This document shows positions 34,531 through 43,635 of a DNA stretch of 64,000 nt, piece by piece. Origin of the DNA: Paenibacillus polymyxa (GTDB taxonomy: Bacteria; Bacillota; Bacilli; Paenibacillales; Paenibacillaceae); the NCBI RefSeq assembly GCF_001719045.1, contig NZ_CP015423.1, positions 434,001 through 498,000 of the forward strand, written 5' to 3'. The translations under genes were made by a program, and so were the position numbers. Each line of letters opens with the position of its first letter. Within the stretch, counting starts at the first letter, position 1. The notes under the pieces were generated by a model. The model searched no databases and had not been told where the DNA came from. It saw nothing but the letters and a program-made list of their open reading frames with translations.

Positions 34531-34559
34531 AGTATACTGTAGGGAATCATGTGTACCAA
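34531..34559 (-). promoter_or_regulatory. promoter of the MDR oxidoreductase gene
   Basis: Minus strand TTGGTA (34559-34554), 17 bases, TATACT (34536-34531). A perfect inverted repeat touches its -35 box. Confidence 0.6.
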
Positions 34560-34573
34560 GTGTAGAACTACAC
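34560..34573. promoter_or_regulatory. candidate operator of the divergent MmyB-like regulator
   Basis: GTGTAG AA CTACAC, a perfect six-base inverted repeat, with a further GTGTA half site at about 34551-34555. It abuts the -35 box of the oxidoreductase promoter and lies 27 bases before the regulator's start, so binding could repress both. Confidence 0.55.
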
Positions 34574-34599
34574 CTCATTATGAAAAGGATTGAAAAGAG

Positions 34600-35511
34600 A
34601 TGACCATGCACAAGGATGAGGACTTCCAGCACAAAACATTAAAAATCGTATTGGGAGAGATTGAAGCTGTTCGTATGAAACGCCAGCGGGAATATACCGA
34701 GCAATCTCACCCGTTATTGAAACGATTTACTCAGCAGGAGCTTAATGATGAGGCCTGTCCTACATATAAAAATCTATTGGTTGGACGGTCTCGTCGAATA
34801 CCGGATCGGCAAACGATGATCCATATTGCTGAGTATCTGGAGTGCACTTCAGATGAGCGCAACGATCTTCTCCTCGCCGCCGATTATCTTCCGATCCATT
34901 ACGAATTGGAAGGACGGTCTCTGGAGCTGGCGCTGGAGCAAGCGCAGCAGATCATGAGTAATCTGCCTTTTCCGGCAATGATCGTCACTCATACCTTAGA
35001 TATTAAGGGGTTAAATGAGCCGTTTCGCCAGTTATTTGATATCCCCTATGATTCTTTTATGAATGGCAAGCTGAATAAAGTTGATTTTCATTTTAACTCC
35101 GATTTTTCCATTCGGCCCCGTTCCACCTTCGATACTGAGTCGTTCGAACAATGGGAGTCTCATGCTATTTATGGGATACAAGCTTTTAGAAGGAATAACA
35201 TGTTTTCCCGATACGACCATGGGTATAAAAAGTTAATTGACAGATTTCGAAAATACGACGACCTCAATAAATATTGGAATATGCAGCCAAAGGACTCAGC
35301 AAATGAAGTTGAGCAATCCAAAATCATTTTGGCCAGAATGGGAACCATGGCCGATTTTGTCCCTATTCGTTACAAGCAAATTCATCTTTCTGTAAGCAGC
35401 CACATGTATCCTGGAATTGAAGTGTACTTACCAATAGACGAACCTGCACGCAGAGTATTTGAATATTTGGGGTGTCCTGCAGAATGTCAGAACTTCGCGT
35501 TTAATGAATAG
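34600..35511 (+). CDS. MmyB-like transcriptional regulator (XRE HTH plus MLTR ligand domain)
   Basis: 303 residues. An N-terminal helix-turn-helix of the XRE type (about 10-95, with FTQQELNDEA, TYKNLLVGRSRRIPDRQTMI and IAEYLECTSDERNDLLLAAD) is followed by a PAS-like ligand-binding domain (about 110-295; LPFPAMIVTHTLDIKGLNEP and the HFNSDFSIRPR block). Regulators of this kind are usually next to a divergent dehydrogenase gene and sense a small or fatty ligand. A GGATTGAAAAGAG stretch precedes the ATG; a second ATG two codons on is also possible. Confidence 0.8.
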   Translation: MTMHKDEDFQHKTLKIVLGEIEAVRMKRQREYTEQSHPLLKRFTQQELNDEACPTYKNLLVGRSRRIPDRQTMIHIAEYLECTSDERNDLLLAADYLPIHYELEGRSLELALEQAQQIMSNLPFPAMIVTHTLDIKGLNEPFRQLFDIPYDSFMNGKLNKVDFHFNSDFSIRPRSTFDTESFEQWESHAIYGIQAFRRNNMFSRYDHGYKKLIDRFRKYDDLNKYWNMQPKDSANEVEQSKIILARMGTMADFVPIRYKQIHLSVSSHMYPGIEVYLPIDEPARRVFEYLGCPAECQNFAFNE

Positions 35512-35628
35512 CCAGTCAATGAGAAACGAAAGCTCAATAAAAATAGAGGTAGTCTAGGACTTTATTTTCTCGTCCATGGCTACCCCTGTCTGGTTTTGGA
35601 GGTCAGTCTAATATTTTGTTTTCTGCGA

Positions 35629-35657
35629 ACCGTAGAGAGCAAATTGCTCTCCACGGT
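35629..35657. repeat. near-perfect palindrome between convergent genes (possible terminator)
   Basis: ACCGTaGAGAGCAA (35629-35642) and TTGCTCTCcACGGT (35644-35657), one mismatch around a single central base. A T-rich ATTTCTCTT follows on the plus strand, so it may terminate the regulator gene; the minus side has no T-run. Confidence 0.5.
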
Positions 35658-35691
35658 ATTTCTCTTAAAGATTTTTTGGTGTGGCTTAGCC

Positions 35692-37170
35692 TTAAAGAAT
35701 AATAGCAATGAGACCGCCGGAGCCTTCATTAATGATACGACCCAGCGTTTCCTGCAGCTTATAGCGTGCATTGTCCGGCATCATGGCGATTTTACCCTGA
35801 ATGCCTTCCCGTACAATAGAATGCAGCGAACGTCCGAAAATGTCTGACTCCCAAATTTTGATTGGGTCATTCTCAAAATCCTGCATCAGATAGCGCATAA
35901 GCTCCTCACTTTGCTTCTCTGTTCCGATAATCGGAGCAAATTCCGATTCCACATCGACACGAATCATGTGTATGGAAGGTGCTGTTGCCTTGAGCCGCAC
36001 ACCAAACCTTGTACCCTGACGAATCAACTGTGGATCGTCTAGTGCCATCTCGGACAACGACGGCGCGGCAATACCATATCCCGTTGTCTTGACCATTTCC
36101 AGCGCCTCAGCGAAGCGGTCGTACTCCCGTTTGGCATGGGCAAAATCCTGCATCATTTGTAGCAAATGATCCTTGCCGCGAATCTCTACCCCGACGACTT
36201 CGACCAAAATCTGGTCGTACAGCTCATCGGGAGCATACAGATCAATTTCAGCTACGCCCTGCCCCATATTCATCCCGCTCAACCCGGCCCTGTCGATGAA
36301 TTCATATTCCATAAACTGGCCAACCACTCGATCTACATCACGTAGGCGTCGAATATCTTTAACCGTATCGCGAACGGAATTTTCATAATTGCTACGCAGC
36401 CAGTGCTCTTCGTTCAGTACCATGACCCAGCTCGGCAGGTTTACATTCACCTCATGCACCGGAAATTCATACAATACTTCACGAAGTACGCCTGTAACAT
36501 CATCTTCCGTCATAGTCGCCGCGCTGAGTGTCATGACGGGTATATCATACTTGGCAGCCAGCTCACTGCGAAGCTGGAGTGTTTCATCACTGCGCGGATG
36601 CGTGGAGTTGATAACCAAAACAAATGGTTTGCCAACTTCCTTCAACTCCTCAATGACGCGTTCCTCCGACTCTACATAAGAGCTGCGCGGGATTTCCGCA
36701 ATCGTGCCGTCTGTAGTGACTACCACACCGAGCGTCGAATGCTCCTGAATAACCTTGCGTGTACCAATTTCTGCCGCTTCCTGAAAAGGAATAGGTTCTT
36801 CGAACCATGGTGTGGAGATCATCCTCGGACCATTTTCATCCTCGTAACCTTTTGCTCCTTCTACTGCATATCCTACACAGTCAACCAGACGTACATTCAC
36901 ATCCAGTCCTTCCGTTACTTTGATCTGGACGGCATTATTCGGTACGAATTTAGGCTCCGTCGTCATGATCGTCTTGCCTGCCGCACTTTGCGGCAACTCG
37001 TCTACGGCGCGGGCACGGTCCGCCTCACTTGTAATGTTTGGCAGAACAATCGTCTCCATAAACCGCTTGATAAACGTTGATTTTCCTGTTCGGACTGCGC
37101 CAACGACCCCAAGATAAATGTCTCCTCCGGTGCGTTCGGCAATGTCTTTAAAAATGTCCACTTTCTCCAA
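35692..37170 (-). CDS. spoIVA: stage IV sporulation protein A (coat morphogenetic ATPase)
   Basis: 492 residues, the same length as B. subtilis SpoIVA and alike throughout. It polymerises on the outer forespore membrane using ATP and is the base layer of the coat. Walker A VVGAVRTGKST (22-32), VDCVGYAVEGAKGYEDENGP as the switch region, INSTHPRSDE, and the conserved C-terminus YKLQETLGRIINEGSGGLIA. The start is TTG at 37168-37170 with GGAGGGG seven bases upstream. It has its normal neighbour spoVIF side upstream but not hbs downstream. Confidence 0.97.
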   Translation of the reverse strand: MEKVDIFKDIAERTGGDIYLGVVGAVRTGKSTFIKRFMETIVLPNITSEADRARAVDELPQSAAGKTIMTTEPKFVPNNAVQIKVTEGLDVNVRLVDCVGYAVEGAKGYEDENGPRMISTPWFEEPIPFQEAAEIGTRKVIQEHSTLGVVVTTDGTIAEIPRSSYVESEERVIEELKEVGKPFVLVINSTHPRSDETLQLRSELAAKYDIPVMTLSAATMTEDDVTGVLREVLYEFPVHEVNVNLPSWVMVLNEEHWLRSNYENSVRDTVKDIRRLRDVDRVVGQFMEYEFIDRAGLSGMNMGQGVAEIDLYAPDELYDQILVEVVGVEIRGKDHLLQMMQDFAHAKREYDRFAEALEMVKTTGYGIAAPSLSEMALDDPQLIRQGTRFGVRLKATAPSIHMIRVDVESEFAPIIGTEKQSEELMRYLMQDFENDPIKIWESDIFGRSLHSIVREGIQGKIAMMPDNARYKLQETLGRIINEGSGGLIAIIL

Positions 37171-37440
37171 TGAAATCCCCTCCTCAAAAGTCTCCGAAGG
37201 AAAAATGCTTAAAGAGCATCCGCTTCGTGTTCAACCAACTGCTTGATCCCAGATGCGGCAGAACAGCCTTTAAAATGCCCGGAAGTCGTCCGCCGCCGAG
37301 ATTCAGGAGACTGATGGAATCGGCGAAACGGCGTAAACTCGTACATGCATTTGGACTGATACCATCATATGTATCCCCTCCGTAAAATATGTTTAGTTTT
37401 TTGAAAAATAGATTACGACAGAGCGATCATTGCAGAAACG
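37171..37440 (-). other. spoIVA upstream region with an unstarted open frame and a short decoy ORF
   Basis: About 420 bases separate spoIVA from the ferredoxin gene. On the minus strand a strong GGAGGGG six bases before ATG-ATG (37366-37368) starts a frame of only 21 codons. In a different frame the strand stays open for about 75 codons and reads protein-like: YDGISPNACTSLRRFADSI, then LLNLGGGRLPGILKAVLPHL, then LNTKRMLFKHFSFGDF, but it has no ATG, GTG or TTG start. The plus strand is also open here (71 codons). It may be a decayed or frameshifted small gene in front of spoIVA, or a leader; I cannot decide. Confidence 0.4.
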
Positions 37441-37514
37441 ATATTTTACGTTTGGGTCCACTCACCTAATATATGCGGGGCAAGGCTCTCCCATGACTTT
37501 GTCGCTAGACTAAA

Positions 37515-37571
37515 TAAAAAAAGGATGTTTCTCCTGACTGTTTAGAGTCGTCGGAAACCATCCTTTTTTTA
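37515..37571 (-). terminator. terminator of the ferredoxin gene
   Basis: Minus strand AAAGGATGGTTTC ... GAAACATCCTTTTTTT with an inner GACT / AGTC stem. Because both ends are A/T-rich it may act on both strands. Confidence 0.8.
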
Positions 37572-37591
37572 TTCTCCTGACATAATCGGCA

Positions 37592-37942
37592 TTACCACAG
37601 TTCATCATCCATCGCCTGACGCTCCAGTTGCCGCCTGATAGCCGCCTTGAGCTTATCCTCCGGTATGGTTACCTCCATATCGCCTTGGACACGGGCCTGG
37701 CAGGATAAGCGTATTCCTTCATCCAGTAAAGGTCCCAGCTTCCGCTGCTCTGCATCGCTGGGTTGACCTGCGAATTCAGCCCATTCTGGAGATATTTGTA
37801 CCTTACACATCAGACAGGCTGCTTTTCCGTCACAACGAGTGGGAATATATACACCCGCTTTACGAGCAGCCTGAAGCAATGACGTACCCTGACCGACCTG
37901 TACGCGCCTGCCTGACGGCTTGAACGTAATCTGCACATTCAT
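37592..37942 (-). CDS. 2Fe-2S ferredoxin
   Basis: 116 residues of plant/vertebrate-type beta-grasp fold. The cluster ligands are visible: RCDGKAACLMC (Cys-x5-Cys-x2-Cys) and a fourth Cys in LSCQA about 30 residues on. YIPTRCDG and GIRLSCQARV are typical. An electron carrier whose partner is unknown. GGGAGGACC precedes the ATG at 37940-37942. It follows the nucleotidyltransferase-like gene by 39 bases and has its own terminator. Confidence 0.85.
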   Translation of the reverse strand: MNVQITFKPSGRRVQVGQGTSLLQAARKAGVYIPTRCDGKAACLMCKVQISPEWAEFAGQPSDAEQRKLGPLLDEGIRLSCQARVQGDMEVTIPEDKLKAAIRRQLERQAMDDELW

Positions 37943-37981
37943 GGATGGTCCTCCCGTCGTCTTTCTCCTAATACACACAGC

Positions 37982-38632
37982 TTATACTTCATTGCCCTTC
38001 TGGATGACAGAGTGCAACTCTGGCCAAGGCAGAAGTTCTGCAAGCTTGTCCAATTGCTCCTCATTCCAAATATTACTGACTAGTAACTGCTTCAGTACAA
38101 TTATATGACGTCGCGGGTCGCGCTTCATGACATCGGCAATCGCTTTGTACCGGTCGGGTCGATTTCGCAATATATTGAATAAAAGTTCATGACTGAGCGG
38201 CATCAGACGCAGTGAAGCACTCCCCAGCTCAAGCTGAACACCAGTCGACCAAAGTAGTCGCTCGATCTCTAAGCGGTATAACGCTCCGCCACATAATACC
38301 TCAAATCCTCCCACCAACTCGACTGGAAATCCCTCCAGATCATAGTGGCTCAGCAATGAAACGTAAGAGCCGCTACGGTCAACCTGCTGTCGATCTATAC
38401 TCATACCCAGGGGGTGTGAATGAAGCTGCTTTGCGGCATGAATATCCGCATAAATATCAATGTCCCGAGGCAGGCGATCCAGTTCAACTTCTTGCACAAG
38501 TAGTGAACAGCTCCCGCCCAGCATCCACGGAACCGACACTGTTGACCAGCTCTCAGCCAAACTACTCAGCGCAACTGCCAGATTGTGAGGAAGCCTGTCT
38601 ACTAACACTGATGATATTGCCTCCTTCAACAT
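37982..38632 (-). CDS. nucleotidyltransferase-like protein, unknown substrate
   Basis: 216 residues. WMLGGSCSLLVQEVELDRLP followed by RDIDIYAD is the nucleotidyltransferase-fold pattern GG(S)...DxD; a second half carries FPVELVGGFEVLCG and a C-terminal helical part. It resembles the 'aminoglycoside nucleotidyltransferase-like / AbiEii' fold, but the substrate and activity are not known. GGAGGCAATA precedes the ATG at 38630-38632; a longer in-frame reading runs through the spoVIF terminator and is rejected. Confidence 0.6.
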   Translation of the reverse strand: MLKEAISSVLVDRLPHNLAVALSSLAESWSTVSVPWMLGGSCSLLVQEVELDRLPRDIDIYADIHAAKQLHSHPLGMSIDRQQVDRSGSYVSLLSHYDLEGFPVELVGGFEVLCGGALYRLEIERLLWSTGVQLELGSASLRLMPLSHELLFNILRNRPDRYKAIADVMKRDPRRHIIVLKQLLVSNIWNEEQLDKLAELLPWPELHSVIQKGNEV

Positions 38633-38747
38633 TATTGCCTCCTTTTCCGTCTTTCCTTCCGTTTCCTGATGGGCATCATTATAACATGTTCGACAGGGCA
38701 GTTCGATATTTTGTGTACTGAAAAAGAGGTTACCTACTCCAAAATAC

Positions 38748-38779
38748 AAAAAAAACCGCGAACCTTCCCGGTTCACGGT
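38748..38779 (-). terminator. terminator of spoVIF
   Basis: Minus strand ACCGTGAACC, loop GGGAA, GGTTCGCGGT, then TTTTTTT. Confidence 0.88.
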
Positions 38780-38810
38780 GAATAATACTAACTGGCGTGC
38801 GGCCAGCGGT

Positions 38811-39086
38811 CTATTTTTTCATCATCATTTTCATCAACGCTTCCATATTGGAAGGATTCATTCCGCTCTTTTTGACGGCACCAACAATATCCCTTACTGT
38901 ATCTTCCGACACCGGAATGTTGGCCATCGCAGACACCTGCTTGATAAGCTGACGCAGTTGCGCTTCGCTTTGAAGCGTGTCCGCCTTTACCGTGCCTGCC
39001 AGCTTTTTCACTGCATTTTCGGATATGTTTTTGCCGCCTTTTTTGTTAATGGCCTTCAATGCATCTTTCGGAAAGTTTTTATTCAC
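38811..39086 (-). CDS. spoVIF: stage VI sporulation protein F
   Basis: 91 residues. The C-terminal LRQLIKQVSAMANIPVSEDT is the conserved helix pair of SpoVIF (B. subtilis YjcC), which helps coat maturation late in sporulation. The start is GTG at 39084-39086 with GGAGGGG five bases upstream. Ends with a Met/Lys-rich tail (MKMMMKK). Between gpsA and spoIVA, with its own terminator. Confidence 0.8.
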   Translation of the reverse strand: MNKNFPKDALKAINKKGGKNISENAVKKLAGTVKADTLQSEAQLRQLIKQVSAMANIPVSEDTVRDIVGAVKKSGMNPSNMEALMKMMMKK

Positions 39087-39179
39087 AATCTCCCCTCCTC
39101 CGCCATTGCTCAACTCAGTCTATGAGTGGCGGAGACAAAAGGTGATTAAGCGTACATAAGACATGCCAAACGCCTAACT

Positions 39180-39228
39180 AAAAAAGGCTATCTCATTATA
39201 GAAAAAATCTACCATGAGACAGCCTTTA
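39180..39228 (-). terminator. terminator of der-plsY-gpsA
   Basis: Minus strand AAAGGCTGTCTCAT / ATGAGATAGCCTTT with a long loop, then TTTAG. Starts 25 bases after the gpsA stop. Confidence 0.85.
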
Positions 39229-39252
39229 TATTATTAAAGCTCATCCGAGCCC

Positions 39253-40293
39253 TTAAGAATGCCATTGCTCCCAAGTTTGAAGTGGCATGACTTCCATCTC
39301 AGTCTTAGGATCGCGACCCATCAGCGCCTCAACGGCCTTACGGACGTCACGTCCTTCAAACAGTACTCCATACAGCACCTCTGTAATAGGCATCTGAACA
39401 CCTAATTTTTGAGAGATGGCGTATGCCGCTTTTGTCGTTCGAATACCTTCTACGACCATGCCCATAGATTCCAGCACAGCATCAAGCTGTTGGCCCTGTC
39501 CCAACAGTGACCCTGCACGCCAGTTGCGACTGTGACGACTCGTTGCAGTGACCACTAGATCACCAATACCAGCCAGGCCGGCAAAGGTTAGTGGGTTAGC
39601 GCCCATCTCAACTCCGGCACGGGTAATTTCAGCCAATCCACGGGTCAATAAAGCCGCTTTGGCATTATCACCGAAACCAAGTCCATCTGACATTCCCGCA
39701 CCCAATGCGATAATGTTTTTTAGCGCCCCGGACAGTTCCACGCCGAGCAAATCACGGTTTGTATAGACGCGGAAATAGGAGTTCATGAACAGCCCCTGTG
39801 CGGCTTGCGCAGCCTTCTCATTGGAGGAAGCTACAACGACCGTTGTAGGACATTTCCTCACCACTTCTTCCGCATGACTCGGACCAGACAGCACAGCAAT
39901 ATCACCCTCAGCGACTTCCAGTTCTTCCGAGATCACCGTGGACATACGTTTAAGCGTTTCAGTTTCAAAACCTTTAATGGCATGCACTACCAGCATATCC
40001 TTGCTAAAATGAGCTTTCAGACTACGTGCTACCTGACGAGCAGCAGCCGAAGGAGATACGATAATCACTGCTTTAGCACCAGATACCGCAGTCTGCATAT
40101 CAGTTGTAGCTGAAATGCGGTCAGACAAAATGGAGCCTGGTAAATAATGCTCATTCGTATGCTTCTCATTGATTTCAGCTGCTTGCTGCTCGTTTCTCGT
40201 CCAGACAGAGACATCGTTGTTATTGGCCGCAAGAACGGAAGCCAGGGCTGTCCCCCAACTCCCCGCGACCAGCACAGCTATTTTCTCAGACAA
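39253..40293 (-). CDS. gpsA: glycerol-3-phosphate dehydrogenase [NAD(P)+]
   Basis: 346 residues; reduces DHAP to sn-glycerol-3-phosphate for phospholipids. KIAVLVAGSWGTALASVLAA, VSPSAAARQVARSL, VLSGPSHAEEV, VELSGALKNIIALGAGMSDG (catalytic Lys) and GLAGIGDLVVTATS. The first glycine of the usual GAGSWG nucleotide loop is Val here. TTG at 40291-40293 is the start, with GGAGGAG eight bases upstream, eight bases inside plsY. Upstream in-frame codons would lie within plsY. Confidence 0.94.
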   Translation of the reverse strand: MSEKIAVLVAGSWGTALASVLAANNNDVSVWTRNEQQAAEINEKHTNEHYLPGSILSDRISATTDMQTAVSGAKAVIIVSPSAAARQVARSLKAHFSKDMLVVHAIKGFETETLKRMSTVISEELEVAEGDIAVLSGPSHAEEVVRKCPTTVVVASSNEKAAQAAQGLFMNSYFRVYTNRDLLGVELSGALKNIIALGAGMSDGLGFGDNAKAALLTRGLAEITRAGVEMGANPLTFAGLAGIGDLVVTATSRHSRNWRAGSLLGQGQQLDAVLESMGMVVEGIRTTKAAYAISQKLGVQMPITEVLYGVLFEGRDVRKAVEALMGRDPKTEMEVMPLQTWEQWHS

Positions 40294-40894
40294 GACGATC
40301 TCCTCCTTTGGAGCCAAGCTTGTTCTCATTCCCACGTACCAGCTTGACTATGTTGGTACGGTGTCTCCACACAGCGAACAGACAAATGATTAGAGCCGTC
40401 CAGAATAACGGCCATGCATAACCAAGAACGAGTAATATCCAGGGAGTCAAAATGACAAATATGAGCGATCCCAAGGATACGTAACGCGTCATTACGATTG
40501 CAAGTATCGCAATGATTCCGGCATATAGTGCGGGCAGTAAGGCAAGCGATGCCAATACACCAATAGCAGTCGCAATACCTTTTCCTCCACGGAAGTGAAA
40601 ATATATCGGCCAGTTATGGCCCGCAATCGCTGCAATGCCGCACAAACCCGATACCCAGGATGATTCTCCACCTAACCAGTGCCCTATTAGCACTGCAATA
40701 ACCCCTTTAAGTACGTCCAGCAGCAGTACCAGAATAGCTGGGCCTTTTCCAAGCACACGCAGCGTATTCGTCGCACCGGCATTGCCGCTTCCATGCTGGC
40801 GAATGTCGATTCCTTTTAATTTTCCATACAGCAAACTAAAGCTGACAGAGCCAAGCAAGTAACTGAGTACGATGGCAACGATTTGTAAAATCAA
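40286..40894 (-). CDS. plsY: acyl-phosphate:glycerol-3-phosphate acyltransferase
   Basis: 202 residues, five to seven membrane segments. SYLLGSVSFSLLYGKLKGID, RQHGSGNAGATNTLRVLGK, GHNWPIYFHFRGGKGIATAIG are PlsY motifs 1-3. It makes lysophosphatidate from the G3P that GpsA supplies; the two genes overlap by eight bases. Confidence 0.96.
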   Translation of the reverse strand: MILQIVAIVLSYLLGSVSFSLLYGKLKGIDIRQHGSGNAGATNTLRVLGKGPAILVLLLDVLKGVIAVLIGHWLGGESSWVSGLCGIAAIAGHNWPIYFHFRGGKGIATAIGVLASLALLPALYAGIIAILAIVMTRYVSLGSLIFVILTPWILLVLGYAWPLFWTALIICLFAVWRHRTNIVKLVRGNENKLGSKGGDRLV

Positions 40895-40905
40895 CCTATT
40901 CGCTC

Positions 40906-42228
40906 CTAACTTTCGTCAGACTTGCGCCGTGTAAAGATACGAATTGGAGTTCCTTCAAAATTGAAGGCGGCGCGAATTTTGTTCTCCAGATAACGCTCAT
41001 ACGAGAAGTGCATTATTTCTGGATCGTTTACGAATACAACCATCGTAGGCGGCTTAACAGCAACCTGGGTCACATAGTTAATACGCAGACGACGTCCCTT
41101 GTCTGTTGGTGGAGGATTGATGGCAACCGCGTCGGAAATTACATCATTCAGCAAATGTGTCTGAATACGCAATACATGCTGCTGTGCCACATGCTGTACA
41201 ACAGGAAGCAGCTTTTGCAGGCGTTGCTTCGTTTTTGCAGACAAGAACACAATCGGAGCATATGTCATAAACAGAAAGTGATCGCGAATTTTCGTTTCAA
41301 ACTGGTGCATCGTTTTATCGTCCTTGTCCACGACATCCCATTTGTTAACGACAAACAGCGACGCTTTACCCGCTTCATAAGCATAGCCAGCAATGTGCTT
41401 ATCCTGCTCAATAATGCCTTCCTCGCCGTTAATAACGACCAGTACAACATCTGCACGCTCAATGGCACGCATGGCACGCATTACACTATATTTTTCGGTC
41501 GTTTCATATACTTTGCCACGTTTACGCATACCTGCCGTATCAATCAGCACATACTTTTGACCGTCTTTTTCAAAAGGTGTATCAATTGCATCACGCGTCG
41601 TGCCCGCAATGTCACTAACGATAACCCGTTCTTCTCCCAGAATGGCGTTAACCAGTGAAGATTTACCTACATTTGGGCGGCCGATCAAGGCAACACGAAT
41701 AACGTCTTCATCATAGTGATCTTCTTCCAGCTCAGGCAAATTGGACGTAATGGCATCTAGCAGGTCGCCTATCCCTGTGCCATGACTACCAGAAACAGCA
41801 ATTGGATCACCAAATCCATAAGAATAAAACTCATAAATCAGATCGGCGCGACTGAGGTTGTCCACCTTGTTGACAGCTACGATGATCGGTTTACCCGAAC
41901 GATATAACATTTGAGCTACCTCTTCATCTGACTGTGTAATTCCTGCTTTCGCATCACTCATGAATACAATTACATCTGCTTCTTCTATTGCAAGTTCGGC
42001 CTGCATACGGATGGATTTTAAAATGACATCCTCACCATCAATCTCAATGCCGCCGGTGTCAATAATACTGAAGGATTTACCATTCCACTCCGATATACCG
42101 TATATACGGTCACGAGTGATTCCGGGTTTATCTTCCACGATGGACAAACGATCCCCGATAATCCGATTAAAAATAGTGGACTTACCCACATTCGGACGAC
42201 CAACGATAGCCACAACGGGTCTTGCCAT
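40906..42228 (-). CDS. der: ribosome-assembly GTPase Der (EngA)
   Basis: 440 residues with tandem GTPase domains and a KH-like C-terminus, needed for 50S assembly. First P-loop [17 protein letters not shown] (about 8-24) with DKPGITRDR and DTGG; second [18 protein letters not shown] with [14 protein letters not shown] and DTAGMRKR. C-terminal [13 protein letters not shown] and RIFTRRK. GGAGGAG lies seven bases before the ATG at 42226-42228. Confidence 0.97.
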   Translation of the reverse strand: MARPVVAIVGRPNVGKSTIFNRIIGDRLSIVEDKPGITRDRIYGISEWNGKSFSIIDTGGIEIDGEDVILKSIRMQAELAIEEADVIVFMSDAKAGITQSDEEVAQMLYRSGKPIIVAVNKVDNLSRADLIYEFYSYGFGDPIAVSGSHGTGIGDLLDAITSNLPELEEDHYDEDVIRVALIGRPNVGKSSLVNAILGEERVIVSDIAGTTRDAIDTPFEKDGQKYVLIDTAGMRKRGKVYETTEKYSVMRAMRAIERADVVLVVINGEEGIIEQDKHIAGYAYEAGKASLFVVNKWDVVDKDDKTMHQFETKIRDHFLFMTYAPIVFLSAKTKQRLQKLLPVVQHVAQQHVLRIQTHLLNDVISDAVAINPPPTDKGRRLRINYVTQVAVKPPTMVVFVNDPEIMHFSYERYLENKIRAAFNFEGTPIRIFTRRKSDES

Positions 42229-42299
42229 AAATTCACTCCTCCTGTCAATTCTTCCGCTATCATCATAGCAAAAAACATACCTATTGGCGATATGGTCAC

Positions 42300-42335
42300 G
42301 TAACAACAATCGGCGAACCCTCTGGGTCCGCCGAT
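42300..42335 (-). terminator. terminator of rpsA
   Basis: Minus strand ATCGGCGGACCC, loop AGA, GGGTTCGCCGAT, then TGTTGTTA. The stem is strong but the T-run is weak. Confidence 0.65.
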
Positions 42336-42375
42336 GGTGTACGTTATGCTTATTATAAAATGTATTGATTTAAAC

Positions 42376-43602
42376 TCATTTGAATTTGTTCAGCTTATCG
42401 CCAAAACGCTCGCCGAGCGTAATGCTCAGACCGGAATTATTGAGGGAAACGTTAGGATTATTCAGTTCCTCACGAGGTGCACGAGATGCACGTGGTGCTC
42501 TTTCTGCTTTAGGAGCAGCTTCAGGAGCTTCCTCAGTTTCTTTAATGCTCAGGCTAACACGTTTTTCGGAAGGATTCATCTCAAGAATTTTAACTTTCAC
42601 TTCTTGTCCTTCTTCCAGAACTTCTTGTGGAGTTCCAATGTGTTTGTGGGAAATTTGGGAAATATGAACCAAACCTTCCACGCCAGGAGCGATTTCAACG
42701 AATGCACCGAAGTTAACCAGACGTTTTACAACACCTGTTACGATGTCATTGTTGTTGAATTGTCCAGCAGCCGATTCCCAAGGACCAGGCTGTGCAGCTT
42801 TCATGCTCAGGCTGATTTTCCCTTTTTCAGGATCTACTTTCAAGACTTTCACTTTCACTTGATCTCCTTCAGAAACTGCATCAGAAGGCTTATCGACATG
42901 AGTCCAAGCAATTTCAGATACGTGAACCAGACCGTCCACGCCGCCAACATCTACGAAAGCACCGAACTGAGTAAGACGTTGAACCGTACCTACGATTTCT
43001 TGGCCTTCTTTCAGCTCAGCCATTACTTTAAGCTTGTTGGCTTCGAATTCTGCTTCCAGAACGTCTTTTTGAGAAAGGATCACTTTGTTATTTTCACGAT
43101 CCAGTTCTTTTACAACAACACGCAATGTGCGGCCTTTGTAATCACTGAAATCTTCAACGAAGTGGCGTTCTACCATGGATGCAGGGATGAATCCGCGCAG
43201 ACCCACGTCTACTACGATGCCGCCTTTAACGACATCATTCACAACAACTTCAAATACTTCTTTGCTTTCGAACAGTTGCTCCAACTTTTCCCAAGCATTT
43301 TCACTGTCGATTGCACGTTTGGACAGAACAAGTTTTTCCTTGCCATCGTCAATGCTGATAATTCTAGCTTCAACCTCTTGGCCTACTTGTACTGCTTCTT
43401 CTGCGTTATCCAAACCAGAAGACAACTCGCGAATTGGAATAACTCCATCGTATTTATATCCAATGCTTACTACCGCTTGGTTATCTTCCAATTTCACGAT
43501 TGTACCCTTAACGGTGTCACCTTTTTTCAGGGAGACGATTTGATCGAGCTCGTCTTGATTTGCCGCTTCAGCAGCTTCTTGATTTTTAATTTCTTCCGAC
43601 AT
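42376..43602 (-). CDS. rpsA: 30S ribosomal protein S1 homologue (YpfD)
   Basis: 408 residues with four S1 (OB-fold) RNA-binding repeats, seen as GDTVKGTIVKLEDNQAVVSI, GGIVVDVGLRGFIPASMVE, GTVQRLTQFGAFVDVGGVDG and GVVKRLVNFGAFVEIAPGVE, then an Ala/Glu/Arg-rich tail. Four repeats rather than six is typical of Firmicute S1 homologues. A promoter lies 35-60 bases upstream. Confidence 0.95.
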   Translation of the reverse strand: MSEEIKNQEAAEAANQDELDQIVSLKKGDTVKGTIVKLEDNQAVVSIGYKYDGVIPIRELSSGLDNAEEAVQVGQEVEARIISIDDGKEKLVLSKRAIDSENAWEKLEQLFESKEVFEVVVNDVVKGGIVVDVGLRGFIPASMVERHFVEDFSDYKGRTLRVVVKELDRENNKVILSQKDVLEAEFEANKLKVMAELKEGQEIVGTVQRLTQFGAFVDVGGVDGLVHVSEIAWTHVDKPSDAVSEGDQVKVKVLKVDPEKGKISLSMKAAQPGPWESAAGQFNNNDIVTGVVKRLVNFGAFVEIAPGVEGLVHISQISHKHIGTPQEVLEEGQEVKVKILEMNPSEKRVSLSIKETEEAPEAAPKAERAPRASRAPREELNNPNVSLNNSGLSITLGERFGDKLNKFK

Positions 43603-43635
43603 GTCAATACCCTCCTCAATTCAAAAAAAACCATT

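Noticed and set aside
36403-37080. Plus-strand open frame of 225 codons
   Set aside because: Antisense to spoIVA and without protein-like composition.
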